Positions 25,107 to 34,500 of a stretch of DNA of 64,000 nt are shown in pieces. This stretch comes from Nitrospiraceae bacterium (GTDB lineage Bacteria > Nitrospirota > Nitrospiria > Nitrospirales > Nitrospiraceae), in assembly GCA_019637075.1 (NCBI GenBank), contig JAHBWI010000003.1, positions 558,001 to 622,000 on the forward strand, written 5' to 3'. Both the position numbers and the translations under genes were made by a program. Within the stretch, counting starts at the first letter, position 1. Each line of letters opens with the position of its first letter. The notes beneath the pieces were generated by a model. That model worked only from the letters and a program-made list of their open reading frames with translations, searched no databases and had not been told where the DNA came from.

Positions 25107-27089
25107 GTGCCGTATCATCTTATGGATCAGCAAAGCGGGAGAAGGCGGAAGGCCTTCGGTAAGGCGGCCGTGGCGGCAGTGCTGTGCATCGCGCTGTCGG
25201 GGTGCCAGTTCTTCTCTCAACGTAGCGGCCTGTCGACGAACTACAATCTCCCACTGACGGTTCAGCTTCGTCTTGATGCCAGCATCGTCGCGGCCGAAAT
25301 CCAATATCGCGATGCCTGCGGAAAAACCGTCAGCTTGCCCATCCATCCGCAACTGGAACAAGCCATTGAGAAACGGATGAAGCGAGTTTTTCAGAAGGTC
25401 TTGCCGGTCAATGACTTACAGTCGACCTCGGACGGGAGGGTGGATGCCGCGCTGGGCCCTCATCAGATCGATCTCTTCGTGCCACGAAAGAGCAACAAAT
25501 CCTATCCGGCCACTGCCACATTGGGAGTCGAGTTTTCCTATACTGACCAACAGGGCAATCTCCTGCACAGTAAACGATTGCAGGCTTCTGCCACCGGCGA
25601 AGCAGAGGCGAAGGCTGATACCTGCGATGTGACTGGAGTCGGTCCAGCGGTCCAGGAGGCTATTGAGAAGTTGGCCGAGGGCATGGCCGAACAGCTTGGC
25701 ACCGCGTCGAAGGTACGCGAAGTGGCGCAGCTGAAGAAAAGCGGCAGCGCGCCGGTTGCGACGCCGATCACGCCCATGGAATCCGCTATGCCTCACGCAG
25801 CAGGGGCCGCGACCGCACCGTCGGTCTCGGTCGTTCCGGTGGAGCCCCCATCGGCGCCGGTGCCTGCGTCTGCCCCCGTCCCCACTCCGTCTCAGCCGGC
25901 GGAGCTGCAGGCCGGACCCACCAAGCTCTCGTTCCGGACGATCCTCCGTGATGAGAGTCGCAACCAGATTCTGGAGCAGGCGGAGCCCTTCACCGTCGAA
26001 TTTGAGGTGAAGAATGAGGGCACGGTGGCGGCGCAGGCGGTGGAAATCGTGCTGGCCGGGCATCCGGCGATCGTGGGCGAACTGAAACCGACGGTCGTGG
26101 TCGGAGTGATCGAGCCTGGTCAGGTTCGCCGGGTTGCGGTCGAAGGCAAGTTGGGTCAGGTGTCGGGGGCAGAGCAAGGCGAATTGATCTGCACGCTGCG
26201 GGCTGCCGCAGGGGTCGAACTTCCGGCTCCCAAACGATTCGTGGTGGCTATCAGTCCGGAACGTGCCGACGAGGTGGAAGTCCTATCGGTTGACGTGGAT
26301 CAATTGCCGAAGACGCCTGGAAAGTTGAAACAGCCCAATGCCGTGGGGATCGCCATCGGTGTCGGCAGTTTTCGTGATCCCGCCATGCCGGCCGTAAAGT
26401 TTGCCGCGCGTGACGCGGAGGTCGTGGGCCAGTACTTCCATTCTGTCCTGGGAATTCCCCTGCCGAGGGTCAAGGTCGTCACGGACAGCCACGGTCTGAA
26501 AGACGATCTCGCTGAGGTTTTCGAACGGTGGCTTCCGAAGCAGGGCGGGCCGCCGACCATCGCCTATGTCTATGTGTCTGGGCGGGCTGTGGTCGACGCG
26601 ACCTCCGGGGCGGTGTCGATCATTCCCTACGATGGGTCGCTCGTCTCCACAGGGCGTATGTTTTCCCTCGCCCGTGTGCAGCGGGCACTGGCCCATACCT
26701 CGGTCAAGAAAGTCGTCTTGTTCTTGGATCTCTCCCTGGATCCCTCGCCGGGTGCCGACTCATCCAAACCGACCCAGCCGGTCTGGGAAGAGTCAGATGG
26801 CCAGCAAGCGGTGATGTGGATGGTGGGAAATCCTATCCTGCAGGAAGCGCACGCCCATCAGCAAGGCCAGCACGGACTCTTTACCTACTTTCTCCTGAAG
26901 GGATTACGGGGCGCTGCCGATCTGGACAAGAATGGAACGGTCCTTACGGGGGAACTTTGCAGTTACGTGCATGGACAGGTCACCTCGGCGGCGAGAAATC
27001 AGTTCCACAATTCACAGGAACCACTGTGTCGACCAGGCAATGGAGAATTCTCGCCGATACGAGGGCTGCCGTTGAGCAAGCTGAAATAA
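25107..27089 (+). CDS. Lipoprotein with a CARDB-like and a degenerate caspase-like domain
   Basis: The 660-residue product starts at GTG 25107 (AAGGA six bases upstream) and has a lipobox LSGC with Cys33. Residues about 35-200 are a mixed domain, then a Pro/Ala linker, a CARDB-like beta-sandwich (FTVEFEVKNEGTVAAQAVEIVL) and a C-terminal domain (about 410-645) with the layout of peptidase C14/caspase: AVGIAIGVGSFRD... KFAARDAEVVGQYF... PTIAYVYVSG... VVLFLDLSLD. Where active family members have SGHG and DxCxSG, this protein has SGRAV and DLSLD, so both catalytic His and Cys are missing. It is probably a non-enzymatic scaffold at a membrane; the function is unknown. Confidence 0.72.
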   Translation: MPYHLMDQQSGRRRKAFGKAAVAAVLCIALSGCQFFSQRSGLSTNYNLPLTVQLRLDASIVAAEIQYRDACGKTVSLPIHPQLEQAIEKRMKRVFQKVLPVNDLQSTSDGRVDAALGPHQIDLFVPRKSNKSYPATATLGVEFSYTDQQGNLLHSKRLQASATGEAEAKADTCDVTGVGPAVQEAIEKLAEGMAEQLGTASKVREVAQLKKSGSAPVATPITPMESAMPHAAGAATAPSVSVVPVEPPSAPVPASAPVPTPSQPAELQAGPTKLSFRTILRDESRNQILEQAEPFTVEFEVKNEGTVAAQAVEIVLAGHPAIVGELKPTVVVGVIEPGQVRRVAVEGKLGQVSGAEQGELICTLRAAAGVELPAPKRFVVAISPERADEVEVLSVDVDQLPKTPGKLKQPNAVGIAIGVGSFRDPAMPAVKFAARDAEVVGQYFHSVLGIPLPRVKVVTDSHGLKDDLAEVFERWLPKQGGPPTIAYVYVSGRAVVDATSGAVSIIPYDGSLVSTGRMFSLARVQRALAHTSVKKVVLFLDLSLDPSPGADSSKPTQPVWEESDGQQAVMWMVGNPILQEAHAHQQGQHGLFTYFLLKGLRGAADLDKNGTVLTGELCSYVHGQVTSAARNQFHNSQEPLCRPGNGEFSPIRGLPLSKLK

Positions 27090-27120
27090 GCCGAACGCCT
27101 CGTACAAACCTGCGTGAGCA

Positions 27121-27150
27121 TTGACAGGTCTTTCCTTGCCTCAGTAATAT
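27121..27150 (+). promoter_or_regulatory. Promoter of tRNA-Thr
   Basis: TTGACA (27121-27126) and TAATAT (27145-27150) with an 18-base spacer form a near-consensus sigma-70 promoter. Transcription would start near 27157, about 27 bases before the mature tRNA 5' end. Confidence 0.7.
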
Positions 27151-27183
27151 GGCGTTTCTGTTCTCGTTTCTCGGTCTCGCCAA

Positions 27184-27259
27184 GCCGGCGTAGCTCAGTT
27201 GGCAGAGCAGCGGTTTCGTAAACCGCAGGTCGCTGGTTCGATTCCAGTCGCCGGCTCCA
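27184..27259 (+). tRNA. tRNA-Thr (anticodon CGT)
   Basis: The 76-base sequence folds as a standard cloverleaf: acceptor GCCGGCG/CGCCGGC, D stem GCTC/GAGC, anticodon stem GCGGT/ACCGC with loop TTCGTAA (anticodon CGT at 27217-27219, reading ACG), T arm with TTCGATT, discriminator T, and an encoded CCA end. It has its own promoter. No integrase or duplicated 3' end marks an inserted element next to it. Confidence 0.96.
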
Positions 27260-27512
27260 TGCACCAAATCCAAAACCAGAGCGGATGCGATGGTTCTGGG
27301 CGACGGGTGGAAGTCCTTCCGCCTATCTGCTTCGCTACCAGCGTCTCTTCGCTTCCAGCAGTCCCTGTCGGGCTTTCTCGGTAATTCGCCTCGAGTCTCG
27401 GAAGTCACGTTCTCACTCCATGCGCCGTGCGCTTCGCTCAACTTGCATGCCGAGGCGGTCAGCTGCGACTGCAAGAACAGGCCAGGGAAAGAAACGATCA
27501 TTCGGCAAGGTA

Positions 27513-27629
27513 CTAAAGCTTGGCGATACCGAAGATCCACACAGAAATGAGGAAGATGAAGGCAAGAAGCGCCAGCCATCTGAACAGACGTTCCGTCGGG
27601 CGCTCCGGTTGTGGGTAGGTTTGGGGCAT
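27513..27629 (-). CDS. Small 38-aa single-span membrane protein
   Basis: An ATG at 27629 opens a 38-codon frame: a hydrophilic, Pro-rich start (MPQTYPQPERPTERLFRW) followed by one clear membrane helix (LALLAFIFLISVWIFGIA). A charged N-terminus with an Arg just before the helix suggests the N-terminus stays inside. The hydrophobic pattern is what real small membrane proteins show and is rare by chance in GC-rich DNA. No clear Shine-Dalgarno sequence is seen. It lies alone, opposite in strand to the tRNA. The function is unknown. Confidence 0.45.
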   Translation of the reverse strand: MPQTYPQPERPTERLFRWLALLAFIFLISVWIFGIAKL

Positions 27630-28065
27630 GGGTGAGTGATTTCTCAGTTGTAGCGTGATTGCTACCAGGTGCGGCCGAAGTTAGGACCTGTCCGGAACCC
27701 TAGTTTCTTCCAAGAATCATTCGAGGCAGGTGTGGCGAGGTGCGAGTGTGCGCTGTCGAACTCCCGGACGGAGTAGTCAATCAGTTGCTTGTTTCAGGCC
27801 GGGTCTCGTACGACCACTCGTGCGAATACGCGCATCGCGCACGGTGCACAGCCGCCCACAGCAGGTCGTACCGGATTGAACTCACAAACTCATGGCGCTG
27901 AAAAGGCGCAATGCCACGGGGTTGTGTGGTGTTGAGGAAAATGGAGCAGGGGATCGAACTTTGCTATGACCAAGACGGTAACGGGTCAAACTGTAACGGA
28001 GACGGCTTTTCCGCAGAGAGGCCGCAATGCGAGATGGTTGATGTCTTCTCCGAAAGGAGGGCGAG
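27630..28065. other. Gap of 436 bases without a convincing gene
   Basis: No supported gene on either strand. The bases 27942-27960 look like the reverse complement of a tRNA T-arm/acceptor end but no cloverleaf can be built around them. The region holds the upstream control sequence of the gene at 28066, whose AAAGGAGG ribosome site is at its right end. Confidence 0.4.
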
Positions 28066-28425
28066 ATGAAGCCCTTGGCAACAATCATGGTTACCCTGAT
28101 TGCCCCCAGCGTCCTCCAGGTCAGTGGGATCGTCGGGGAGCCCGCAGGCTGGGGCCAATCGCGCCCTGATTCCGTGGTATTGCAGACTATTACTGGGGAG
28201 GTGTCCTCCGTTGTGGGGGAGTTTCATATGGCGAAAAATTCCGACGGCCGCGACACCCTTGAGATTTTCGACCGGTCCTATTTCGTGAGGAACCAAGCCG
28301 GTGAGACCATTCGGCTGGAACTCACCGACCATACGAGAGTCGAGCGCCGGGTCAATCCGGGAGACAGGATAGAAGCCACAATGTCCCGGGAGGGTTATGC
28401 GCTGTCGGTAATTCGGGTCGAGTAG
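28066..28425 (+). CDS. Small secreted protein of unknown function, 119 aa
   Basis: A strong ribosome site (AAAGGAGGGCGAG) precedes the ATG. A signal peptide (about 30 residues, ending near GWGQS) is followed by one small beta-rich domain: VVLQTITGEVSSVVGEFHMAK, YFVRNQAGETIRLELTD, RRVNPGDRIEATMSREGYAL. The last phrase resembles small periplasmic OB-like or DUF5666-type domains that describe a metal-independent beta barrel. That likeness is tentative. It stands alone, facing the DUF3015 gene. Confidence 0.7.
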   Translation: MKPLATIMVTLIAPSVLQVSGIVGEPAGWGQSRPDSVVLQTITGEVSSVVGEFHMAKNSDGRDTLEIFDRSYFVRNQAGETIRLELTDHTRVERRVNPGDRIEATMSREGYALSVIRVE

Positions 28426-28591
28426 GGCCGGGACGAGGCCATGCTGATGTCATCGCGCGAAGCAGGCCGGTGGTTGTACCTCAAGCGAGAGACCTCGCAG
28501 TGCTCCTCCGATCCCAAGCCGCTTGGGTGGATCGAGATCAGAGAAGCGCTGCCTGTGCCTGTAGATCGAAGGCGTCGACCTCAGATTTTCG

Positions 28592-29134
28592 TTACTTGTT
28601 TTCTTCCCAGGATGGATCGGTGACGAAGGCGGTCTGCCTCAACAGCGGATGTTCCGCCATAGCGGCTCGGATCGCTTCCAACATCGAGAGCGGGGTCGCG
28701 TGCTCGGACGGAATCAATGTGCTGTATTTCTCCTGGAGCAGCCGGAAAAACGCCGGTTGATCTTGTTCTTGGATCCCGAGCAGCGTGGCCAACGCGGCCA
28801 AGTGTTCGCCCTGTCCCTGGGCCATTTCCTGCTCCAGACTCTTGAAGGATCCGGAGGTGAGACTCACGTGCTTGCTTTTCATCACGACGCCATCATTCGT
28901 GCAGCCTGAGGTGCCGGAAGAAATCCCGAACGTTTGGCTGCCGAACGTGGCGTTGGTGGTGGCCATCATGACTTGAGGGGCGATCTGCTTGGGCCCGCTG
29001 TAATCCATCCAGGCCAACTTCCCTAGTCCACAGCCAGGGCCATTGTCGGGGTTGCCCCCGGCCTGCGTGTCGACGGCGTAGGCGACCAAGATGCTGCCTA
29101 TGACGATCGCTGCCGCTATGTGATGTCGGCTCAT
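28592..29134 (-). CDS. DUF3015 family periplasmic protein
   Basis: The 180-residue product has a signal peptide (MSRHHIAAAIVIGSILVAYAV... QAGG) and the DUF3015 pattern: GPGCGLGKLAWMDYSG near the start, QVMMATTNATFGSQTFGISSGTSGC, and a helical C-terminal half (LATLLGIQEQDQPAFFRLLQ). The two Cys (GPGCG and SGTSGC) probably form a disulfide. GGAGG is found about ten bases before the ATG. Members occur in many Gram-negative bacteria, but their function is not known. Confidence 0.88.
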   Translation of the reverse strand: MSRHHIAAAIVIGSILVAYAVDTQAGGNPDNGPGCGLGKLAWMDYSGPKQIAPQVMMATTNATFGSQTFGISSGTSGCTNDGVVMKSKHVSLTSGSFKSLEQEMAQGQGEHLAALATLLGIQEQDQPAFFRLLQEKYSTLIPSEHATPLSMLEAIRAAMAEHPLLRQTAFVTDPSWEENK

Positions 29135-29522
29135 AGTGACGAGTCCTCCAAGGTTTGGGGTGTATGTGCTCAGAGTACCGCAAGTGAGTCAGAGGTCAAT
29201 CAAACAGTGCAATCGATGGGGGCACTGGGAATATCGGGGCTACAAGGCCATTGGGACAAGGCTACCTCTTGTCTCGGCAATATGAGTGCTGTGGGGGGCG
29301 GGCATTGTCCGCCCGCCTTCCTGCATTCGACCCTCTTTCCCGGATGGTCAGGGCGCATCCGCAGAACCACAGGATCTCACTTGTAGACCGGGATATATTT
29401 CGAGTATCCTTGCGCGGTTGTCGAGATCGCAATTGGGCGCCGCGGCGGGCTCTCCACGTCCCCTCGTCGCTGCATGCGGGTGCTCGACGCGCAATGTCGA
29501 TCCGGTTCGCGTGGAGTTGGGC
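29135..29522. other. Divergent gap with a GC-rich hairpin
   Basis: This 388-base space separates two divergent genes. GGCGGGC (29297-29303) pairs with GCCCGCC (29311-29317) around a seven-base loop. TTGTAG (29381) and TATCCT (29405), 18 bases apart, could be a weak promoter for the plus-strand gene. In-frame codons back to 29286 exist but lack coding character. Confidence 0.35.
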
Positions 29523-30851
29523 GTGATTCTTCGAATTGCCCCACTGTACCGGTCATCGTCCCTTCTGCTGCTCAACACGATCGTTGGGTTGCTCCTGCTC
29601 AATTGTCTCCTCGCTGGTCTGTTTTGGCTCATCGACGTTTTTGGCGACCCTGCTCGCTCGGCGGAAGCCACAACGCACAAGGCAAGTGGTCCCTTTTTCA
29701 ATGCCGATGGATCTCCCATCGACAACGGCAAGCGCTCGTCGTATCAATTGGAATGGTTTGATTTCAACGGCTATGGACTCGATGATCAGCAATATGCGTC
29801 GGAGGTGCTGGATGAGTTCTATGAACTCGCCCTCGAAGGGATGGCGTATCAGCCCTGGGTGCTGTTCTCTGAGCCGCCGTTTCAGGGCAAACGTGTGAGG
29901 GTTGAGGTTGATACACAAGGGTTCCCGCACCGGCGTACGGTCAATCCCGAGAATTCGGCAGGGTTGCCGGAAGTCACGATCCTGGCCTTGGGAGGAAGCA
30001 CGACCTTCGGCTATAACGTGTCGGACGAACAGACGTGGCCGAGCTATTTGGCCGCGCTGCTCAATGAGCGGGCGAGAGCATTGAACCTGGCCGTTCACGT
30101 CTCCGTACTGAACTACGGCAGGGGCTACTACTATCCGAGCCAGGAAACCGTGCTGCTGGTCGATCTCATTCGTGCGGGGCACCGTCCGAGCGCGGTGCTG
30201 TTCTTGGATGGAGTCAACTGGGGGGAGAGCGGTGACGTCCCCAATTTATATCGTCGGGCGGAACAACAGTTCCATCGATTGCAGTTTGCCGAGGGGGTCG
30301 ACTGGCCCCAGGTAGTCGGGTCCATGACTGACAATATCCCCATGGTCCGGCTCGCGCACGCCATTGCACGCCGAGTGTCGCTTGCGGGGCAGCGGAGCGT
30401 GGCGCAACAGGTTGCGGCGGCGGGGGAGATCAGCGTCGACCATATCGTGAATAGCTTCAGTCAGAACCGCGTTCTCGCCACCGCCATCTGCCGATCCTAC
30501 GGCATCGAACCGTATTTTTTCCTTCAACCCCATGCCCTGTATAACTACACCCCCGGTCTCTATCGGAGACCACTGACGCACGATGCCACCGTCTGGGCCG
30601 GACAAGTGCAGCGGGTCTATCCACGGCTGGAGGCGGAATCCGGATTCATCAATCTCAGCGGCCTCTTCAAACGATGGGGACAGGACAAGAAGGCCATCAT
30701 TGATGAACTTCATTACAATCCCGCCTTCCACCGATTCCTTGCCCAACAGATCGCCGATCATATCGATCTGAAGAGCATGAAGCCTCGGTCGGTTCCCCTG
30801 GACCAGCAGGCCGCTACGGGCTTGCCCCGAGAGTTGATTCAAACCAATTGA
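29523..30851 (+). CDS. Membrane-anchored SGNH-hydrolase-like protein
   Basis: GTG 29523, with GGAG six bases upstream, gives a 442-residue protein that opens with a membrane helix (LLLLNTIVGLLLLNCLLAGLFWLI). The rest lies outside the cytoplasm. ILALGGSTTFGY carries the candidate nucleophile Ser of the SGNH fold, LNYGRGYYYPSQE the middle block, and DELHYNPAFHRFLA near the end the Asp-x-x-His pair. Such proteins de-esterify or acylate surface polymers and lipids; the substrate here is unknown. The longer frame from 29286 has no membrane logic and is rejected. The neighbours give no pathway. Confidence 0.72.
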   Translation: MILRIAPLYRSSSLLLLNTIVGLLLLNCLLAGLFWLIDVFGDPARSAEATTHKASGPFFNADGSPIDNGKRSSYQLEWFDFNGYGLDDQQYASEVLDEFYELALEGMAYQPWVLFSEPPFQGKRVRVEVDTQGFPHRRTVNPENSAGLPEVTILALGGSTTFGYNVSDEQTWPSYLAALLNERARALNLAVHVSVLNYGRGYYYPSQETVLLVDLIRAGHRPSAVLFLDGVNWGESGDVPNLYRRAEQQFHRLQFAEGVDWPQVVGSMTDNIPMVRLAHAIARRVSLAGQRSVAQQVAAAGEISVDHIVNSFSQNRVLATAICRSYGIEPYFFLQPHALYNYTPGLYRRPLTHDATVWAGQVQRVYPRLEAESGFINLSGLFKRWGQDKKAIIDELHYNPAFHRFLAQQIADHIDLKSMKPRSVPLDQQAATGLPRELIQTN

Positions 30852-31061
30852 GTCCGGCCCTTATCACCGCGGATGGGACCGCGATCAGACAAATGGTGAT
30901 GGGATACGGAGTCGGATCACCCCACTCAGGAGCAGTGGCCTGTCTTTCCCGTCCCGCTCGACTTCCCAGGCTTTCTTGTCGCTACCGGTCCACTGTGCTA
31001 GGATTTGGATCGCTGGCTCACACCTATAGGCCGGTGTTTTTCCGTCAGGCTGAGTCCGTTC

Positions 31062-31388
31062 ATGTCGCGAATCTGGCAACCGTTGAGACATTGTCGCATT
31101 CTCCTGGTCTTGCTCATCTGGATCCTTGCCGGCACACTGGCTTGGTTCGACCTCCTCGATCTCCAAGATGATCTGGTTCGGCCGGTGGCTGAACGGCAGC
31201 AAGTCATGGAAGCAGAGTCCGACGAGCTGCGAGGGACCGCCGTGCTGGCGATCACGATTGTAGACTCCCTGATCGAGACTCCCTTGCCCTCCCAAGCCGC
31301 ACCTGCCTTTGCTCGGGCCGCCGCCTGGGAAGATGCGCAGGCCCACGCCAGACTCCGGCACGCCAGGCTCTCCGTCTATCGACTCTAG
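31062..31388 (+). CDS. Small single-span membrane protein of unknown function
   Basis: ATG 31062 gives 108 residues: a basic start (MSRIWQPLRHCR), one membrane helix (ILLVLLIWILAGTLAWF), then an acidic stretch and an Ala-rich tail that is probably periplasmic and helical. The frame can be extended to 31005 but the helix is then internal. No strong ribosome site is seen. It is on the same strand as, and 153 bases before, the RND pump gene; whether it belongs with the pump is uncertain. A small hairpin (CATCGA-GCG-TCGATG at 31449-31463) lies between them. Confidence 0.45.
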   Translation: MSRIWQPLRHCRILLVLLIWILAGTLAWFDLLDLQDDLVRPVAERQQVMEAESDELRGTAVLAITIVDSLIETPLPSQAAPAFARAAAWEDAQAHARLRHARLSVYRL

Positions 31389-31541
31389 ATCATCCGCACG
31401 CGAAAGCCCAGTCACGCCCTCGACTCGATCCTCGCCTAACGGGCGGAGCATCGAGCGTCGATGGTGCGGTAGCGCATGGAATGAAATCCGCTCGGCCCTG
31501 CCGGTGCGGGTATGTCGATAGAATTCTACGAGGATCGCGGC

Positions 31542-34500
31542 ATGATCGAGCGCATCGTCCAATTCGCCCTGACCCAGCGCCTGTTCGTGTGTATTTTGGG
31601 ACTCGCTCTCCTGTTCGGCGGCCTGTATGCCTTCCACATTCTGGATGTCGTGGCCTATCCCGATCCGTCCCCGCCGATGATCGAAGTCATCACCCAGTAT
31701 CCGGGGTGGTCGGGCGAGCAGATGGAACGGGCGATCACCCTGCCGATCGAGATCGCGTTGCAGGGTATGCCGGGGCTGACCGACATCCGGTCCCTCTCGA
31801 TATTTGGCCTCAGCGACATCAAGGTATATTTCGATTTTTCGACGGATTACTTCCGCGACCGTCAGGAGGTCTTGAACCGGCTTCAGCAAGTCACGCTTCC
31901 GCAGAATATCCAGCCGACGATTTCACCCTGGTCGGCGATCGCCGAGATCTATCGCTATGAGTTGGTCGGGGAGCAGAGCAGCCTCACGGATTTGAAGACC
32001 ACTCAAGACTGGCAGATTCGCCGGGAGTTCAAGCGCGTGCCGGGCGTGATCGACGTGTCCACCTTCGGCGGCACGACCAAGGAATACCACGTCGAGCTCG
32101 ATCCCGGGCAGCTCATGAGCTACAACGTCACGCTCGATCAGGTCATGGACGGGCTGGCCAAGAGCAATACCGACGTCGGCGGAAACTACCTCACGATGGG
32201 GTCGCAGAGCTTCAATATCCGCGGCATGGGTCTGATCAAGAAGCTTGACGATATCGCCAACACGGTCGTGACGGAAAAAGAAGGGACGCCCGTTTTTATC
32301 CGCAATCTGGGGAAAACCAGTCTCGGGTATCGCGTTCGCCTCGGCAAGGTCGGGATCGACGACCGTGACGATGTCGTGGAAGGTGTGGTGCTGCTGCAGC
32401 GGGGTGCCCAGGCCTTGCCCGTGCTCGAAAAAGTACACGAGAAAGTGGCCGACCTGAACACGCGCAAGCTGCCGCAGGGCGTCAAGATCAAGACTTTCTA
32501 CGACCGCACCGTGCTCATTCACACGACAATCGAAACTGTCGTGGACATCTTGATCGCGGGTATCGTGCTGGTCTCCGTCATTCTTTACATCTTTCTCGGC
32601 CACTTCCGCACGTCGATGATCGTCGCCTTGACCGTGCCGGTCGCGCTCCTGTTCACCTTCGGCATGATGGTGCTGAACAAGCAATCGGCGAACCTCATTT
32701 CCTTGGGGGCCGTGGACTTCGGCATCATCGTGGACTCGACCCTGATCATGGTGGAGAGCATTTTCTACCACATCTCCCACAGGCGGTCGCACGGCCTGAC
32801 GGTGCCGATGCATGTGATGCGGGCGGCGCGCGAGGTGGGCCGCCCGATCTTCTTCGCCACCACGATTATCGTGATCGCGTTTCTGCCCCTGTTCACCATG
32901 ACCGGGGTGCCAGGCAAGGTTTTCGCGCCGATGTCGCTGACATATGGATTTGCGCTGTCGGGCGCCTTGCTGATGGCCTTCACGCTGGCTCCCGCGCTCT
33001 GCTCCCTCCTGCTGTCGACTGCCGTTGAGGAGCGGGATACCAAAATCGTGGAGCTCCTGAAACGGTGGTATTTGGCCGTGCTGGGGTGGGGTCTTCGGCA
33101 TGAGATGGTCGTGATCGGTATCGCGGTCCTCTCGTTGGTGGCGGCGATAGCGGCGGTCCCATTCGTGGGCGGGGAATTCATGCCGGCCCTTGAAGAAGGC
33201 AATATCTGGATGCGAACCACCTTCCCGGTCGATATATCCTTCGAGGAGGCCAGCCACCTCGTGACCCAAATTCGGAGCGTGTTTCGTCAATTTCCGGAAG
33301 TTATCAGCGCAGCGTCGCAACTCGGTCGGCCGGACGATGGCACCGATCCCACGAGCTTTTTCAATGCCGAGTTTCTCGTGACGCTGAAGCCGTTCAAACA
33401 ATGGCGGGCGGAGGTGCCCGACAAGAAGGCGCTCATCGATGCCATCGAGCAGCGCCTTGCGGTGATCCCGGGCGTGACCTTCAATTTTTCTCAAGCCATT
33501 CAGGACAACGTCCAGGAAGCGATGTCCGGCGTCAAGGGCGAAAACGCCATCAAGCTGTTCGGGAGCGACCTGAAGACGCTGGAGGCGCTCGCCAAGCAAC
33601 TCGAGCAGGTCATGAAAGGCGTCGAGGGGGTCAAGGACCTCGGAGTGCTGCATCTGCTGGGGCAGCCCAATCTCGTGATCGAGGTGAACCGCGAAGAATG
33701 CGCGCGGTATGGACTCAAGGTCGGCGACGTCAACGACGTGATTCAAGCCGCCGTGGGCGGGCAGGCGGTGACGCAGGTTTATGAAGGGGAACGGTGGTTC
33801 GACCTGGTCGTGCGATTCCTGCCGGAGTTCCGGCGCGACATCGACTCCATCGGCAATATCGTCGTGAGCACTCCGGAAGGCGCGAGGATTCCGCTCAAGC
33901 AGCTTTCGACGATCACGGAACAGACCGGAGCCTTCATCGTCTATCGGGAAAACAACGAGCGCTATATCCCCATCAAGTTCAGTGTGCGGGGGCGGGACCT
34001 GGAAGGGGCCGTGGGCGAGGCGCAGAAGCGAATTGCCGAAACGGTGCAGTTTCCCGAAGGCTATCGCATCGAGTGGCACGGGGAATTCGACCAGTTGCAG
34101 GATGAGAAGAGCCGCTTGGCGAGGATCGTCCCCGTGACGCTTCTCTTGATTCTGTTCCTGGTGTATTTCGTGCTCAATTCATTGCGCGATGCTTTGCTGG
34201 TGCTGGCGGCGGTGCCGTTCTCGCTGGTGGGAGGCGTGCTGGCGCTGCTCGTGACCGGCACCCACTTCAGTATTTCAGCCGCGGTGGGATTCATCTCATT
34301 GTTCGGCGTGGCAGTACAGGGCGCCTTGATCCTGGTGAGCCGCATGCAGGACCTGCTCGACGAGGGGCATGACATTCGTAGCGCGATCATGAAAGCGGCG
34401 GAGGTTCGCATGCGGCCGGTGCTGATGACCTCGCTCGCGGCGGCGATCGGACTCTTACCTGCCGCCATTGCCAGCGGCATCGGCGCCCAGTCCCAGCAAC

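Noticed and set aside
27942-27960. tRNA-like T-arm/acceptor remnant on the minus strand
   Set aside because: The T-stem does not pair and no D or anticodon arm is found upstream; probably chance.
27184-29134. Genomic island inserted at tRNA-Thr
   Set aside because: No integrase, no transposase and no second copy of the tRNA 3' end was seen, so the empty region alone does not support an island.
30848-31171. 107-codon frame after the SGNH-like gene
   Set aside because: The start overlaps the previous stop, but composition is unlike a protein and it clashes with the better small membrane protein at 31062.
31923-34079. 718-codon minus-strand open frame
   Set aside because: It lies wholly opposite the RND pump gene and its translation is rich in His, Arg and Asp without any domain; it is a shadow of a GC-rich gene.
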